The notes beneath the pieces are model-generated. The model had not been told where the DNA came from. It did no database searches and saw only the letters and a program-made list of their open reading frames with translations. Positions 51,166-62,300 of a stretch of DNA of 64,000 nucleotides are shown here, one piece after another. Every line of letters begins with the position of its first letter. The first letter of the stretch is position 1. The position numbers were made by a program, and so were the translations under genes. The stretch lies in NCBI GenBank assembly GCA_016800925.1, contig JABCPU010000095.1, forward strand, positions 1 to 64,000, read 5' to 3'. The DNA comes from Suillus spraguei. Taxonomy: Eukaryota; Basidiomycota; Agaricomycetes; Boletales; Suillaceae.

Positions 51166-51567
51166 TCATCTCAAGCGCGCTATGTTGCCACACGCAACCC
51201 CTGCTGCATTCATCCAGTAGCTCATGATGCGAACTAGGTCGATATAGCGAATTCTGTCAATGTTCCCTCCCAAAGCGACACAACCTCTCGGCGGTATGAA
51301 ATATTCGTTCCCGATCTTGGTGGCATTGAAGTCAATCATAGTTGAGCACCTCCATAATGGCGTAACGACACCTTCACTTGGGTTGCGAAGAGTTGCGAAG
51401 GCTCGTCGGGTTTGTGGATGCAAATGGAATTTCTCCCCGAGAAGGACAGATATTTCCTTTGATTCTTTCGAATAAATTTGCAATGAGTTACGGAGCGCAG
51501 ACGAAGAATACGAGGATGTCATTCGAATAGAGGGACTCAGAACAATGCGGGTACGAGTCGTTTCCAC
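51166..51567 (-). CDS. Hypothetical protein or gene fragment
   Basis: A 133-residue minus-strand frame with balanced composition, containing GEKFHLHPQTRRAFATLR and YFIPPRGCVALGGNIDRIRY and ending NIARLR. I do not recognise a family. Its isolation in a gene-poor, repeat-bearing stretch makes a fragment as likely as a complete small gene. Confidence 0.3.
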   Translation of the reverse strand: METTRTRIVLSPSIRMTSSYSSSALRNSLQIYSKESKEISVLLGEKFHLHPQTRRAFATLRNPSEGVVTPLWRCSTMIDFNATKIGNEYFIPPRGCVALGGNIDRIRYIDLVRIMSYWMNAAGVACGNIARLR

Positions 51568-53076
51568 ATTAATTGCTGTGTCATTGAAACCTACAGAAGT
51601 ATGCTTTTATACTTCTGCTGGGTGTTTATTTTTACAAGTTCATATAGATCGTGTATTGGCAACTCCAGCAAAAATAGCGATGTACTTGGTCAACCTCAGC
51701 GATTGGTCGACTCGATCTTGTTCAATAGGATAGGTATCGCACCCTGCTAAACGGGATTGGTCGATTGCCATCAACATGCCTCCAGATCCTTTAATTTGGT
51801 CAACCATAGTCACAATTCCAATTGCTGATTACGAAGTAGAGGACTAGCTGACGTTGCTTACTGCATGTATCCGTTCTACATTTCTGTGCATTTGTTAGAT
51901 ATACTTTGATTTGACGTTGGTACTCAGTGGTGTAATCAAACTTTATCGAACACAGTGCAGGATGGAATCTTGGAAGTCCCGCCTTCAAGACTACATCATG
52001 CACTATAATCAGGCTTGTTACACACGACGATAGGACAAAGTATCAATAATTATGAATATCCAGACCTACATTCGACTATTTCAACAATTCGAGTGGGCAA
52101 CGCTGGGGCTCGAGGATGCATATCATGCACTATATATTATATCACTCTTGAGCTAGACCAAGAGTGAGTACTTCATGCTTTCGAACACATGAAGGTTTAT
52201 AGCGGTGAAATATTACGAGTTCGTCGACAACTAAAGGGGCTTGGAGACTAGTGCACCTCAGGACTAATGGATGCATATATAAGTCGTGCTGAGTCAGCGA
52301 GACACAGACGCATTCGGTGTAATGGGGCAATGCGCTTGGCGTTGAATAGCAGCCCAGACGTATGCCTCGGGCATCAAGATGAGCTAACTTAAATCAAAAT
52401 GTCCACAAAAGGATACCTGGATCGATCCAAATATATCGGGAGTCGGGCGACAACATAAATAGGAGTTAAACTTGTTTAACTAAGTTGAATCGATTCGCGA
52501 CGCTGGTCGAAACAACCTCGTGACTCTGCGTCATACTTAGAGGCCCCTTTACCAATCTACATAAAGTGTCTGACTGATCAGTCGGTTTTGATCTGCACAT
52601 CGCACACTTGTCTTCTGAGCACCGTCTGCTCGTGCACATTCAGCACCATTTTATTTCGTGTCATCTTGAATTTCTTTGAAATTCGGTCATACTTCCAATC
52701 ATATGTCAGATCCAGGTACATCAGAAATTCACACATTCCTTAACATGCTTAATCAGCTTAACTCACTTATCTCAAAATTGTTTGCTCTCTCTCACATCAT
52801 TCACCTGGCATATCTTATATTTTTTGAGTGCGAAATACAATAAACATGTATAAATATCTCAACCTGATTCATCACATGAAATGACAAGTAATTCAATCAC
52901 CAAGCAGTAAGGTAAATAAGTCCGATAAGGCAGTCAAGGAATGGTGAATTCCTGATGCTAACTCATATACAAATGCCAGCAATACAACACAAACACAAGC
53001 ATCTCTCAGAGGACCTGGAATACGGGGGTCTTCAGTTGAAACTGAGCCTGATAGAGCGCATCTACCCCAACAAGAC
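51568..53076. other. Intergenic, no supported gene
   Basis: AT-rich stretch with only very short open frames. It lies upstream of the retroelement relic; its 3' part may include the element's 5' end, whose border I cannot place. Confidence 0.4.
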
Positions 53077-53460
53077 ATGGCGAAGAGATGCCTCATGTCG
53101 TCCAAGATTTCAGGTCTGCCAAAGGAACGAAATTTGATGCCTCCTATGTTATCTGTGGGATCATCAAAGAAAGCTTACCCCTTGGCTCAGGGGAAGACCG
53201 TCCGTTATCGCGGCTATCTACCTTACAATGCTCATGAATGGGAGTCAGAACAAAATCAGGCTGGACAAAGAGCAGCGGGCACATCCAGAGTACGATGTTC
53301 AGCAGAACCAATGTCTGATCCCGCACAGATGAAGAAGAGTTTACTGCAGAGGATAACAGGAGTCAACGAGTCAGCGTCAAGCCAGGAGAACCTGCTCGAA
53401 ACGACCTAAACTTGACTTTACCTGTCTTGAACTCAAATCAACAGTTAATGAGGAACCATC

Positions 53461-53461
<1 letters not shown>

Positions 53462-53546
<85 letters not shown>
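53462..53546 (+). repeat. 85-nt poly(A) tract with flanking CATCC repeats
   Basis: Uninterrupted run of 85 A, immediately preceded by CATCC (53457-53461) and followed by CATCC (53547-53551). Removing the A run and one CATCC removes exactly 90 nt and leaves the local frame intact (NHPGPYQQTSDKL). Confidence 0.95.
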
Positions 53547-53547
<1 letters not shown>

Positions 53548-53646
53548 ATCCAGGCCCCTATCAGCAAACCTCAGACAAACTGTCCGCATCTTACAAAATT
53601 GGGCACAGGATCAGAAACAAGCCAAACTCAAACTCATGTATCATGA

Positions 53647-55175
53647 ATGGAGTCCAGAGTTTATGAATCCGGATGGGCCGATATCGTTGCCAGACGAAGC
53701 CTCAATCTTGATGCCATCCACACCATCATCACTACATCAAGATCAGTTGATAAACATACAGAATCCATCGGAGATGTTGAATTTACCTATGGAGTCTCTG
53801 AAACGGCCACAAAGAAAATTACCAAGCAAGGCCACTGGAATGCTGCATGGAACAGAGCCTCACAAGCTCTCAAATTCGCTTTCCCGTTCCAACAGGCTGA
53901 ACTTAATGCCTACTCGGAACACATTAATGAACAATTCGATCAACAATCGGAAAGCTGCCATGAACGAGTCATCAGATATGACAAATCTGTCAGATTCAGA
54001 GTTGGAAACACTCGCAGGTATGAATTGTCAGACTTTGAGTTCTACAGCTCTCACTTCTCTGCTGGAGGAAGACTGCATAATGAAACGGAGGAATCTAACA
54101 AATCCACTGGAGGAGGTCAAGAAAATGTCACCAAACGAGAACCCTGCCATAAATGGAATAATGGTGAATGCACACGCAGTGCAGCCACCTGTCGTTGCGC
54201 ACATGTACGGCAAGCCTGGACACACGAGCGTCTCTTATATGAACGTTCAGTGGCGCTTGGTTTTGCTATTGATTCCACTACTGCGTCTGTTTACGACTCA
54301 CATCTCAACTCTTACATCACTTTCTGTCGGCTGCACCACCTCCCTATTGATCCCACAGTGGATACACTATCTTTTTATGTTGTATGGTTATCACACCATA
54401 TTGAACCTCGGTCAGTTGACTCATATCTTTCGGGCATCGCCAGTCGGCTAGAGGACACATACCCCATGGTACGGGCCGCGCGACGTTCACCCTTGGTTGC
54501 ACGGACTCTCCGTGGTTGCAAACACCGTATGTCAAAACCAATACAAAGGAAGTTACCTTTGTGTGTGGATGACTTGCAACGTGTGCGCTTGTTTTTTGGT
54601 TCTTCACTGCAACATGATGATAGTCTCTTCCTTGCTCTGTTATTCACCGGTTTTGCAACACTCCAACGTCTTGGAGAATTGACCTGGCAGATGCAATCAG
54701 CCATCAGACTTACCGGAAGGTGCCTTTACGACACACACTCACTATCACCGACACCGCCATGTCATATACACTGCCTTCCCAGAAGAATGACAGTTTGGGG
54801 ACTGGCACCACTATCCTCATCCCGTCACGTTCTGTTATTGATTTGGATCCTCTTCCGCTCATCCATTGCTATTTGACGTTTCGTGACACTGCATTTCCAA
54901 GTCGGCCGGCACTTTGGTTGTCGAGCACGGGCGCCATACCAACTAGAAGTTGGTTCTTACGACGCTTACGTCGACACTGTGGTAACGCGATGTCAGGACA
55001 TTCAATGAGGGCTGGAGGTGCAACTGCACTTGCGATTGCGGGAATGGCTCCAGACCTTATTCAGGCAGCAGGTCGGTGGTCCTCTGATGAATTCAGAAAG
55101 TATATCCGCCAGCATCCTTTTCTGCTCAACGCTGTACTACACGGCTCGGCTCGTGAACGCAACCCTGCTACATGA
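53647..55175 (+). pseudogene. Gag-like region joined to tyrosine recombinase, one frame break
   Basis: The frame from 53647 reads through a Gag-like region (HWNAAWNRASQALKFAFPFQ; then SCHERVIRYDKSVRFRVGN), a zinc-finger-like CHKWNNGECTRSAATCRCAH, and directly into a recombinase N-terminal domain (SVYDSHLNSYITFCRLHHLP) and core-binding domain (PRSVDSYLSGIASRLEDTYP). The catalytic domain shows the first Arg in FATLQRLGELTW, then after a one-base break near 54685-54688 continues in another frame to HSMRAGGATALA (H-x-x-R), GRWSSDEFRKYIRQHP (W and nucleophilic Y) and stop 55173-55175. All the expected R/H/R/W/Y positions are visible. The zinc finger seems cut short: an overlapping frame carries the next piece, GKPGHTS. 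Confidence 0.75.
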
Positions 55176-55498
55176 ACGGATTGACTCACACATAACCTCA
55201 TTCTTGACTCAGACTGGATTTCGCCTAATCGCTTGTTCGACTGGATTTCACCCACTCGCCTGGCACCATGACCACAAAACAACGAAAAAACACGTTATAA
55301 AAAAAAAAAAAAAAATAGCCTTATAGCATTTCTATCGTGCCTCCGACACTCAATTCTGGTCTTTTCTTGCCTATTGAAGTCTGTCTCCTAGTTTTATTGC
55401 TCATTCTCAAGCACATCTTATCGAATCTAGCATCTGTTTTGCCTTACACTGCCGTATCATGTACTTTTCGCTCTCTCAGTTCGCAATAAAACTTGTCT

Positions 55499-55528
55499 GA
55501 GTCCCCCGAGTATGAAACTGGGGGACTC
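55499..55528. repeat. GC-rich inverted repeat (hairpin)
   Basis: GAGTCCCCC and GGGGGACTC form a perfect 9-bp stem around a 12-nt loop, 320 bp after the recombinase stop. It could be the terminal structure of the retroelement or a terminator-like feature; the role is not shown by sequence alone. Confidence 0.6.
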
Positions 55529-55742
55529 CGCTTGCCTAATCGCTGTGAGACACCAGTGTAAATTGATTCAAGCAAGATGCGGCGCGAGAGTCAAGTGCCG
55601 AGTGAGGTCACGAGCTTGCAACTATGTGGCAGCAGGGTTAATGTATTATTCTTGGTGGTGAACTACCGAAAACAGGAAAAATCAGAATAGTAGTAGATAT
55701 GATGTACCGAACAAATACCATGACTCGGGCAGCGAGTGCCAA

Positions 55743-57108
55743 CTATACCAGAATCTTCCTAAGTTGCCACACCTTCGCAGGGAGGAGCGTTATAGGGCAA
55801 TTACCATGTTGCTCGACGTGGTCATGTGCACAGCGGTAGCAGAATACGTAGCCAGATGGCAATGCTGTGGCATTGTGAATAAGCTCTTTGCACAGTGGAC
55901 AGTATCCGTATTTCGTGCTGTCGATGGTAATCCCTGCAGGGTGCGGTGGAAGGATTTGAGGTGGAGGGATGGCTGGACCGAGAGGAGATATGGATAATGA
56001 CTGCGCAGGGGAGCCGGGGGAGTACCACCATTCCAGGAATTTGATGAAGAAGATGGCTGTAGGCAAGAGAAGCCTCAAGGAGTCGAGTAGTAATTGAGGT
56101 GATCGTAACAGGAGCCGTCGAATCACAGATAAAAATCCGCGCTTTGTTGGGGAGATATCATTTTGCTTCGCTTTGTGAGCGAGCTGCCCAGACGGTATGA
56201 GTGCAATGCGAATAACTGGAATGCTAAGCTCACAAAATCGTTCATATTGAGTCTTCTGAGATCAACCCCTATCCAAGCTAGCCATGGGCGGTAGAATGGC
56301 GTACGATCGAATAAATAGGCTACATTATGGGCGAGAAGCCATACTTCAAATGCAGTGTTGAACCATGGGTATAGTGTTTTGAACTTTCTACGTAAAACGC
56401 CTGCAATGGTCTAATAATACCTATCAAGTATCGTGCTATCATGAAACAGTACTGCTTACCTCGTCTGTAAGGTCTCGTATATGTCTTTCGCTGCCTCCAT
56501 CCTCCATGATATCAGAATCAATGCCTCCACCGAGCGACTCGTAGTAGTCCTGACCTTTCGCTCGTAGATAAGGCACAGCAATCTGAGTTCACGGGGTGAG
56601 GGATTATCTGGTCATTACCGAGGATCCTTACCAGGAGAAATAACGAGCGCCAGATCTCGCGACTTCTAAGCTTCTCACCAGCTGGTATTCCACCAACGGC
56701 AGATGTTGCTCGCTCGATCGCTATCCATGGTTTTCTGCGTCTCTTCAGACCGTAAAAATTCTCAGAAAATGATGCATCTGGTAATAACGATAGCACACTT
56801 AGTTCACCGTATCAGCTCACCAGATCAATGTACTCACTGTGTTTGCGGAGATAATGACGTTCGACGAAAAACATGATGAAGGCATAAAACTCTTCATGGC
56901 GGTTGACTATACGAATCAGATGACGAGGATAACGTTGAGCAAACACCTGGTAGGGGTGAGTGGTACGGTTCTGTGGCAGATTGAGAGGACTTACTGCTAG
57001 TACATACTTTAGAGCAGGTTGAAGCAAGTCACGGAGCTGCTCTTGAGCAACTAATTCAAACAAAGAGGGTTTGAGCGGATCTCCGCCCGCATTGTTGAAA
57101 AACTCCAT
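55743..57108 (-). CDS. PEX12: Peroxin-12, peroxisomal RING ubiquitin ligase subunit
   Basis: Membrane subunit of the Pex2-Pex10-Pex12 ligase that recycles the peroxisomal import receptor Pex5. Start MEFFNNAGGDPLKPSLFELV at 57108, then EQLRDLLQPALKYVLAV, FAQRYPRHLIRIVNRHEEFY and FIMFFVERHYLRKH, which match the Pex12 N-terminal region. Middle exons give FSENFYGLKRRRKPWIAIER and LYPWFNTAFEVWLLAHNVAY. The C-terminal RING-like domain in exon 55743-56126 has CPLCKELIHNATALPSGYVF then CYRCAHDHVEQHGNCP; Pex12 RINGs lack some zinc ligands, as seen here. It ends VWQLRKILV. An upstream in-frame ATG at 57165 exists, but the family starts at MEFx. Head-to-head with the DUF336-like gene. Confidence 0.92.
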
Positions 57109-57497
57109 GCATGTAGGGTGGTCGTCTTGTTCAAGTTGTTGAGTCCGGCTATGAACGGGTTTCACGTGGCGTCCTCAACGATCACCGGGAAATGAACGAC
57201 TTCAGTGACTAAAGTTGATGTGACAGTCTATATCAAACCCATTGCAAGCTTGCTTTCATGTATACTAGCTTTCTATGCGCCAGCCCGCAGAATTGAATAT
57301 ATTGATTTATCCCTTCGCCTGAGTTGTCTAAGCCGCGGCCTCATGTTCAAGTTCAGTATACCATTTTCTTGCCTATAATTGCCTCCATCTGGTATAGAAC
57401 AATAATCTCTACTCCCAAGGTCCGTGGGGCACTCCGCCTTTTATTCTTCTCATCTCATTGTACATTTTGCACTCTCATGTTTGCCTCCTTCCACGCC

Positions 57498-58319
57498 ATG
57501 ATACCCTCAGACGCTGAACTTGCTTCTCAAGCACTCACCGAGGAGGGCAATTATCGTTTTCCATCATTCTCAGCGTCTGACGCGGTTACCCTTGGGTTGT
57601 CTCTACGCAAACGCTTCCGCGCGTCCTCCCGACATGCAAAAGGCAAAGGCCTCGTCATCTCTATACAAACTATCGCGGGTCATACATTATTTGCGTGTAC
57701 TGTGGGTGACCTTGGTCATCCAGCCGGTGTTGGGGATGTTAGTTTGAACAGTTGGACAAGTGTGGATGGTATGGTTGAAGTTGTGAGGCAAACTGGCCAC
57801 TCGAGCTATTATGTCGAGAAAAGCATGAGCGCCATGGGCAAGTCAGCAAAACAGCTGGGGATTCAAGGGGACTATATTATTCACGGGGGAGGTGAATAAC
57901 TTTCGCTATATACCTCTGGAAACGACAAGCTTAAATTTGCTTCCGCTCAGCGTTCCCTATCTGGTTGGACGTTAGTATAAGTCTTACTCCTCTATGAATT
58001 TGAAGAACTGATCGAGTACAGAATGCCCATTGTTGTCCTATTGCTGTCGTTGCTTGCTACTCAGGTTCAAGCCAAGAAGACCACCACGTATGTCCTTTTC
58101 CAAAACTCACTCAATCCAACATTCACACACCGACATTAGCTGACAGTAACAACTGTACGCGATTATCTTCACAAAATCAACAAATCAGAAGGTGCACGAA
58201 TGTCAGCCTCATCTGCTCTAGGGACAGAGATGCATGCGCCTCTCCCGTCTGTACCAATTCGGGAGAGCACGGTAAGCTCATATCAGCGAGTCGAGGTTCG
58301 CCAGTTCATTAGCGAGTAA
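57498..58319 (+). CDS. DUF336/UPF0303-like (HbpS-type fold) protein
   Basis: Probable small cytosolic protein of the heme-degrading/HbpS-like fold family, whose role in fungi is unclear. It starts at ATG 57498 (MIPSDAELASQALTEEGNYR, then FPSFSASDAVTLGLSLRKRF), continues with ISIQTIAGHTLFACTVGD, and has SSYYVEKSM. After two short introns come GAFPIWLD and CPIAVVACYSGSSQEDHH, then VTTVRDYLHKINKSEGARMS; the GG-x-FPI and SGS-x-x-x-DH pattern is the family signature. It ends at TAA 58317-58319. A more upstream ATG (57478) is in frame but adds nothing conserved. Tail-to-tail with mtSSB. Confidence 0.8.
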
Positions 58320-58505
58320 AGGCATGGCTCACAGATCCATCACACAACGCACTTGGTATCAGAAGGCGGTCCGAGTCACCATTTGACCATCATGACGAAT
58401 GAGACACCAATAGATGTAGCATATATTATCGAGTGGGGCGAGCAGTGTCGTGTAATAGTTATACCAATAAGACGGTTAGCTATGATGGTCATAGAATAAC
58501 ATATT

Positions 58506-59161
58506 CTATTCGTGGGTCTCATTGTGAGAGGGGGCCTGCCTGATAACCCGGATGCTTTCTACAAATAAGAGTCAGCTACGCAAAGATCGAAGACTGAAGC
58601 AATATACCATGTCTAAGGAATATCTGTCTTTGGGCTTGCGCTGAAGATGAGTCTGCGCTTGGGTCAGGGTCACGAAGCTCAAAGTTTGCCTCAACGTATA
58701 CTTGGGCCCCTTTCTGGAGAGTGCGCAAGTAGTTGGTCTGATTGGGATTAAAGCAAATAACATGGTGCCACGTCGTTCCAGCCTCTTGGCGACCTGAAGC
58801 GAGGTTTCAGGTGATAATAATACACGAAAAACCAGGTTCACTCACTGCCATCGGGGTTAGGAGGTGGAGGGGGGTAGTTCGTGGTTGCAACGGTATAACT
58901 GAAAACAAATTCAGGGGAGCGTTTCAAGGAAGGCATAGAAAACTTACGACGCGTACTCCTTGTCACTCTTGGTAGTACGAACTTCAGGGTCTTTTCCTAG
59001 TCGTCCGATGAGAATGAGCTTGGCGACGTCGTATGCGCGCGTCGAAGTTGTAGAGAAAGCCTTCAAAAATATCGTCAGCGCAGAAAAATTAAAATTTCAA
59101 AGGATTATCAACCTACGCGATATGGCGCGCGAGAAAAAGCATGACGGGCGGAGGCAAGCAT
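58506..59161 (-). CDS. RIM1: Mitochondrial single-stranded DNA-binding protein
   Basis: Binds single-stranded DNA during mitochondrial DNA replication. The N-terminus MLASARHAFSRAPYRV (59161), followed after an intron by AFSTTSTRAYDV, is an Arg/Ser-rich mitochondrial targeting sequence. The OB-fold reads AKLILIGRLGKDPEVRTTKS, KEYASYTVATTNYPPPP, TTWHHVICFNPNQTNYLRTL and KGAQVYVEANFELRDPDPSA. It ends IRVIRQAPSHNETHE at the TAG 58506-58508. Four short introns. Length near 150 residues suits the family. Head-to-head with HBS1 (197 bp between starts). Confidence 0.92.
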
Positions 59162-59178
59162 GATTCTGGTCTTTCAAA

Positions 59179-59184
59179 ACGCGT
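59179..59184. promoter_or_regulatory. MluI cell-cycle box in mtSSB/HBS1 promoter
   Basis: A single ACGCGT, 17 bp upstream of the mtSSB ATG, in the shared 197-bp divergent promoter. It could place mtSSB under G1/S control like nuclear replication genes, but one hexamer can occur by chance. Confidence 0.35.
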
Positions 59185-59357
59185 TCTAGCAAAGCAAACT
59201 TAAAGTAAGTATCGATTTTGTGTGACGGTAATAGAGGTGTTTTGTTTGTGCTTGTTATTCGGCAGTGATAATTCTATTGAACCAAATCAAATAGATTCTC
59301 TTTCAATGTCATATCCTTCTCAAATCTTTGTACATATCTCCATCTGTAATCTTTAAC

Positions 59358-62300
59358 ATGTCCAGACATAGGCTTGTACGAAATATGAATATCCATGGTA
59401 TGCATGAACCATCCTGATGGCAGTTTGATTTGAGATTCATCGTGCGACTAGATGAATTGGATGATGATGCACTGTCCGATGGAGGAGACGAACTCACTCC
59501 CGAGCAGCATGGCGAGTGGCCTGATATCTGTGCTTGTGGTGCATGCTGAGAGTTACTGCAGCTCAAATGGCGCTATGTCTTGAGCAAATCAGAGAGCTCA
59601 TGGGAGACGAAGCAGTCTCATGCCTCGATGATGACTTCATCAAGGAAACCCTATGGGACCAGTACTTTAGTGTAGAGAATAGTTTATCGTATCTATATGG
59701 TACGTAACACATCAACCTCTTTGTCCTCGTGTCTCTCAACTGACGCACTTTTGACAGAGGAGCAAGACCGGAGAGCGTCAGCCAAAACTCGTAAAGGTGA
59801 GTTCCGACGTGACCTCTTATTTGTAAATAGTCTTGCATTCGCTCTTCCACCATGTTGTTGTTACCCCCCGTTTTGGATCCCGTTTATGGAACCGACTACG
59901 CCGTAGACGAGACGAGGAACAGGAAGGTGCATGTCATCCCTACAATATTGCGACAGCCTTCGTCAGTCAGGTGCTAAATATGTTTCAGTGCGACCGGATG
60001 GTAGTGATGTGCTACCGCTAGAAGGCGAGGGGGTCTATGATGAACCACAATACGTGGCTGGACCCACAGGCTACGAATATTACGATGGCGACTTGGACCG
60101 ACCTCGAGTTCCCCTCATAGTATTAGCACAGCAAGGCCAACATGATGTCTACTATCCTGAGGAATGCCAGAAGAGGTTGACTCGGATGATATACCATTGG
60201 GGGTCATGTCACGCGGTTCGAGGCTCAGCACCATTACGGAGATTACCGAAAGGACTGAACCCTCCCGCCACTGGCCTTCAAGACAGCAACTCGTAGCTTT
60301 GAATAACCCACGTGCATCAATGATCACTGATACCACAACATCGTATGGAGAGGTGATTGGTGAGCGGTACTAGTAAGAATTTGATTGATGTAACTGAAGC
60401 CAAGACAGATACTCGCGAACGCAGTATCGTAGCCGCGCAATATCCTGAGACTGCGATGGACCCAAATTCCATCCCTCCATCTCCATCACCCTCTGCAGTA
60501 CGACGTCTTTCGAACTACGAGGCCGCTCCATCACTTGCTACATCAGTATCACAATCTGATGTACGCACAGAGCTGCTTCCGCTTCCAACAGAGCGCGCAA
60601 CATCGCGTGCAAAATCGTCAGTTGTTCCTGTACCACCCATGGATACTCTTCCCGAGATTTCCGATTTCCAGTCGAAAGCGAGCGAAAAACCGCTCCCTCC
60701 TAAGCCTCCAGCCAGCGTTAAACCCTCGAAATTATCCATGCTTGCGAGTTCTCGTGCAAGTACGAGGAGTTCTCGCTCATCAGATTTGGAGACGACTTCA
60801 GTACTTACTTACCCCGCCTTACGACCTACCGCTGAAAGCCGATTATCATTCGCAACCACTATAAAACCCCCACCTACAGAGAAGCCACTCCCTTCTATAA
60901 AGGCTCCATCTACTACCCCTTCTTCTATGTCTAGGCATGTCAAACAGGCTATCCAGATAGCTTTGGAGCTAGAAACGCACGATCGCGAAAGAGCTGCGAG
61001 ACTTTCTCCAAAGAGCGAGTCGAGCACGGCGTCTAAAGCATCGTCAGTTACTACTGTCAAACCAACAATGCCATATTCGCCACCTCGAGCTGACGCCACT
61101 CCAAACTTGCCCATCGTGCGCCAAGAGGTTGAAGCGAAGGGTCGCCCTCAGTCCAAGCTCGCGGCGCTTGCCCAGGCAAAAGCCAGTGCCAATACTAGTC
61201 TTGTGCCGAAGCTTCTCAAGTCCCCACCTAGTTCGCCTCCGAAGGAGCTTCCTAAACCTCACACACAATATTTCACACCAATTGCAAATGGAGCCACAGC
61301 TACGACCGCTATAACGACATCTTATCAGTCACTCCAAAGTCTGTCCAGGCCGCAGGCTCAAGAGCCTGCATCATTGGTCCAGATGCCTGGTGCAGAGCCC
61401 AAGCAATCTAAATTGGCAAAGAAGGTCAAGAAGGCGACTGAAAAATTGCAGCCTACGCCGCCCGACGACGACACCGATTCCCACCTCATCATACCGTCTC
61501 CTTTGTTCATACCAAAACCAACTAACCCCCGTGCGTCTCCCTCGGCATTCGCTTCTTTACTTCTAGATGATCCTCTAACACTCCCATCTCCCGAAGACAA
61601 GGACACGCGTTCGACTTACAAGTATGGAAGGGAGATGCCCCATCTTGTGAAGGTGTACGAGGCTTCCCATTCACGGAGTCACTCCAGCCTCGGTCTCTCA
61701 CAGTCCCAACGACACAGGTCGTCTCGTCCTAGGGCTGTACCACCGGGGGTGAAGATGAACTTGGGATTTGCATTTGACGTTCCAAGCCCTGACGATATCG
61801 TATTCAACGCGCGTCGGGGGACTTCTCTTGCCCACAGACGGTGAAAAAACCTTTGTCACCAGCTCCACCTGGCATTTCTTTCTTGTATTTTCTACTCCCA
61901 TTTTTATTTTATTTTTCATTCATTTTTGTGGAGGACTTGTTTGTGTGTTGTAGACTAAGTTATGGGATCTAATGGAACTTTTTGCTGATCGTCACTTCAG
62001 CTGCGAAGGAACGCGAGAAGGCGGAGAAAGCGGCGCAGAAGAAAGTAGCGAAGACGCCTTCTTCGTCTGGCTATACCACGCCGGTTTCTCAAGCGATGTC
62101 TCCTGTGAATACACCGAGTAGGGCCTCGAAGAAGGTTGGTATGGGTGCGAAGAAGTCGGGAGCAACGACTCCTCGTGGTACAGGGGGTTTGGATGCTCGA
62201 CTACTTGACATGGCCGCATTAAATTTATTGCCAAAGAAAGAAGAGCTGATCGATGAACCTCCTCCGAAAATAGCACTAGAGCGTGGAAAGCTGTTGCAGG

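Larger units (their letters stand above)
53077..55528 (+). mobile_element. Gag-tyrosine recombinase retroelement relic (DIRS-like)
   Basis: The block holds Gag-like sequence, a CCCH/CCHC-type zinc-binding stretch and a tyrosine recombinase, in that order on the plus strand, with no reverse transcriptase or RNase H between them. An 85-nt poly(A) interrupts the Gag part and a 17-nt A run (55299-55315) follows the recombinase. A 9-bp hairpin at 55499-55528 may mark the 3' end. Tyrosine recombinase plus Gag is the hallmark of DIRS-type retroelements, widespread in Agaricomycetes. Loss of RT suggests a deletion derivative. Both outer limits are approximate. Confidence 0.6.

Noticed and set aside
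53377..53589. Minus-strand frame with a long poly-Phe run
   Set aside because: It is only the complement of the 85-nt poly(A) tract and has no other coding character.
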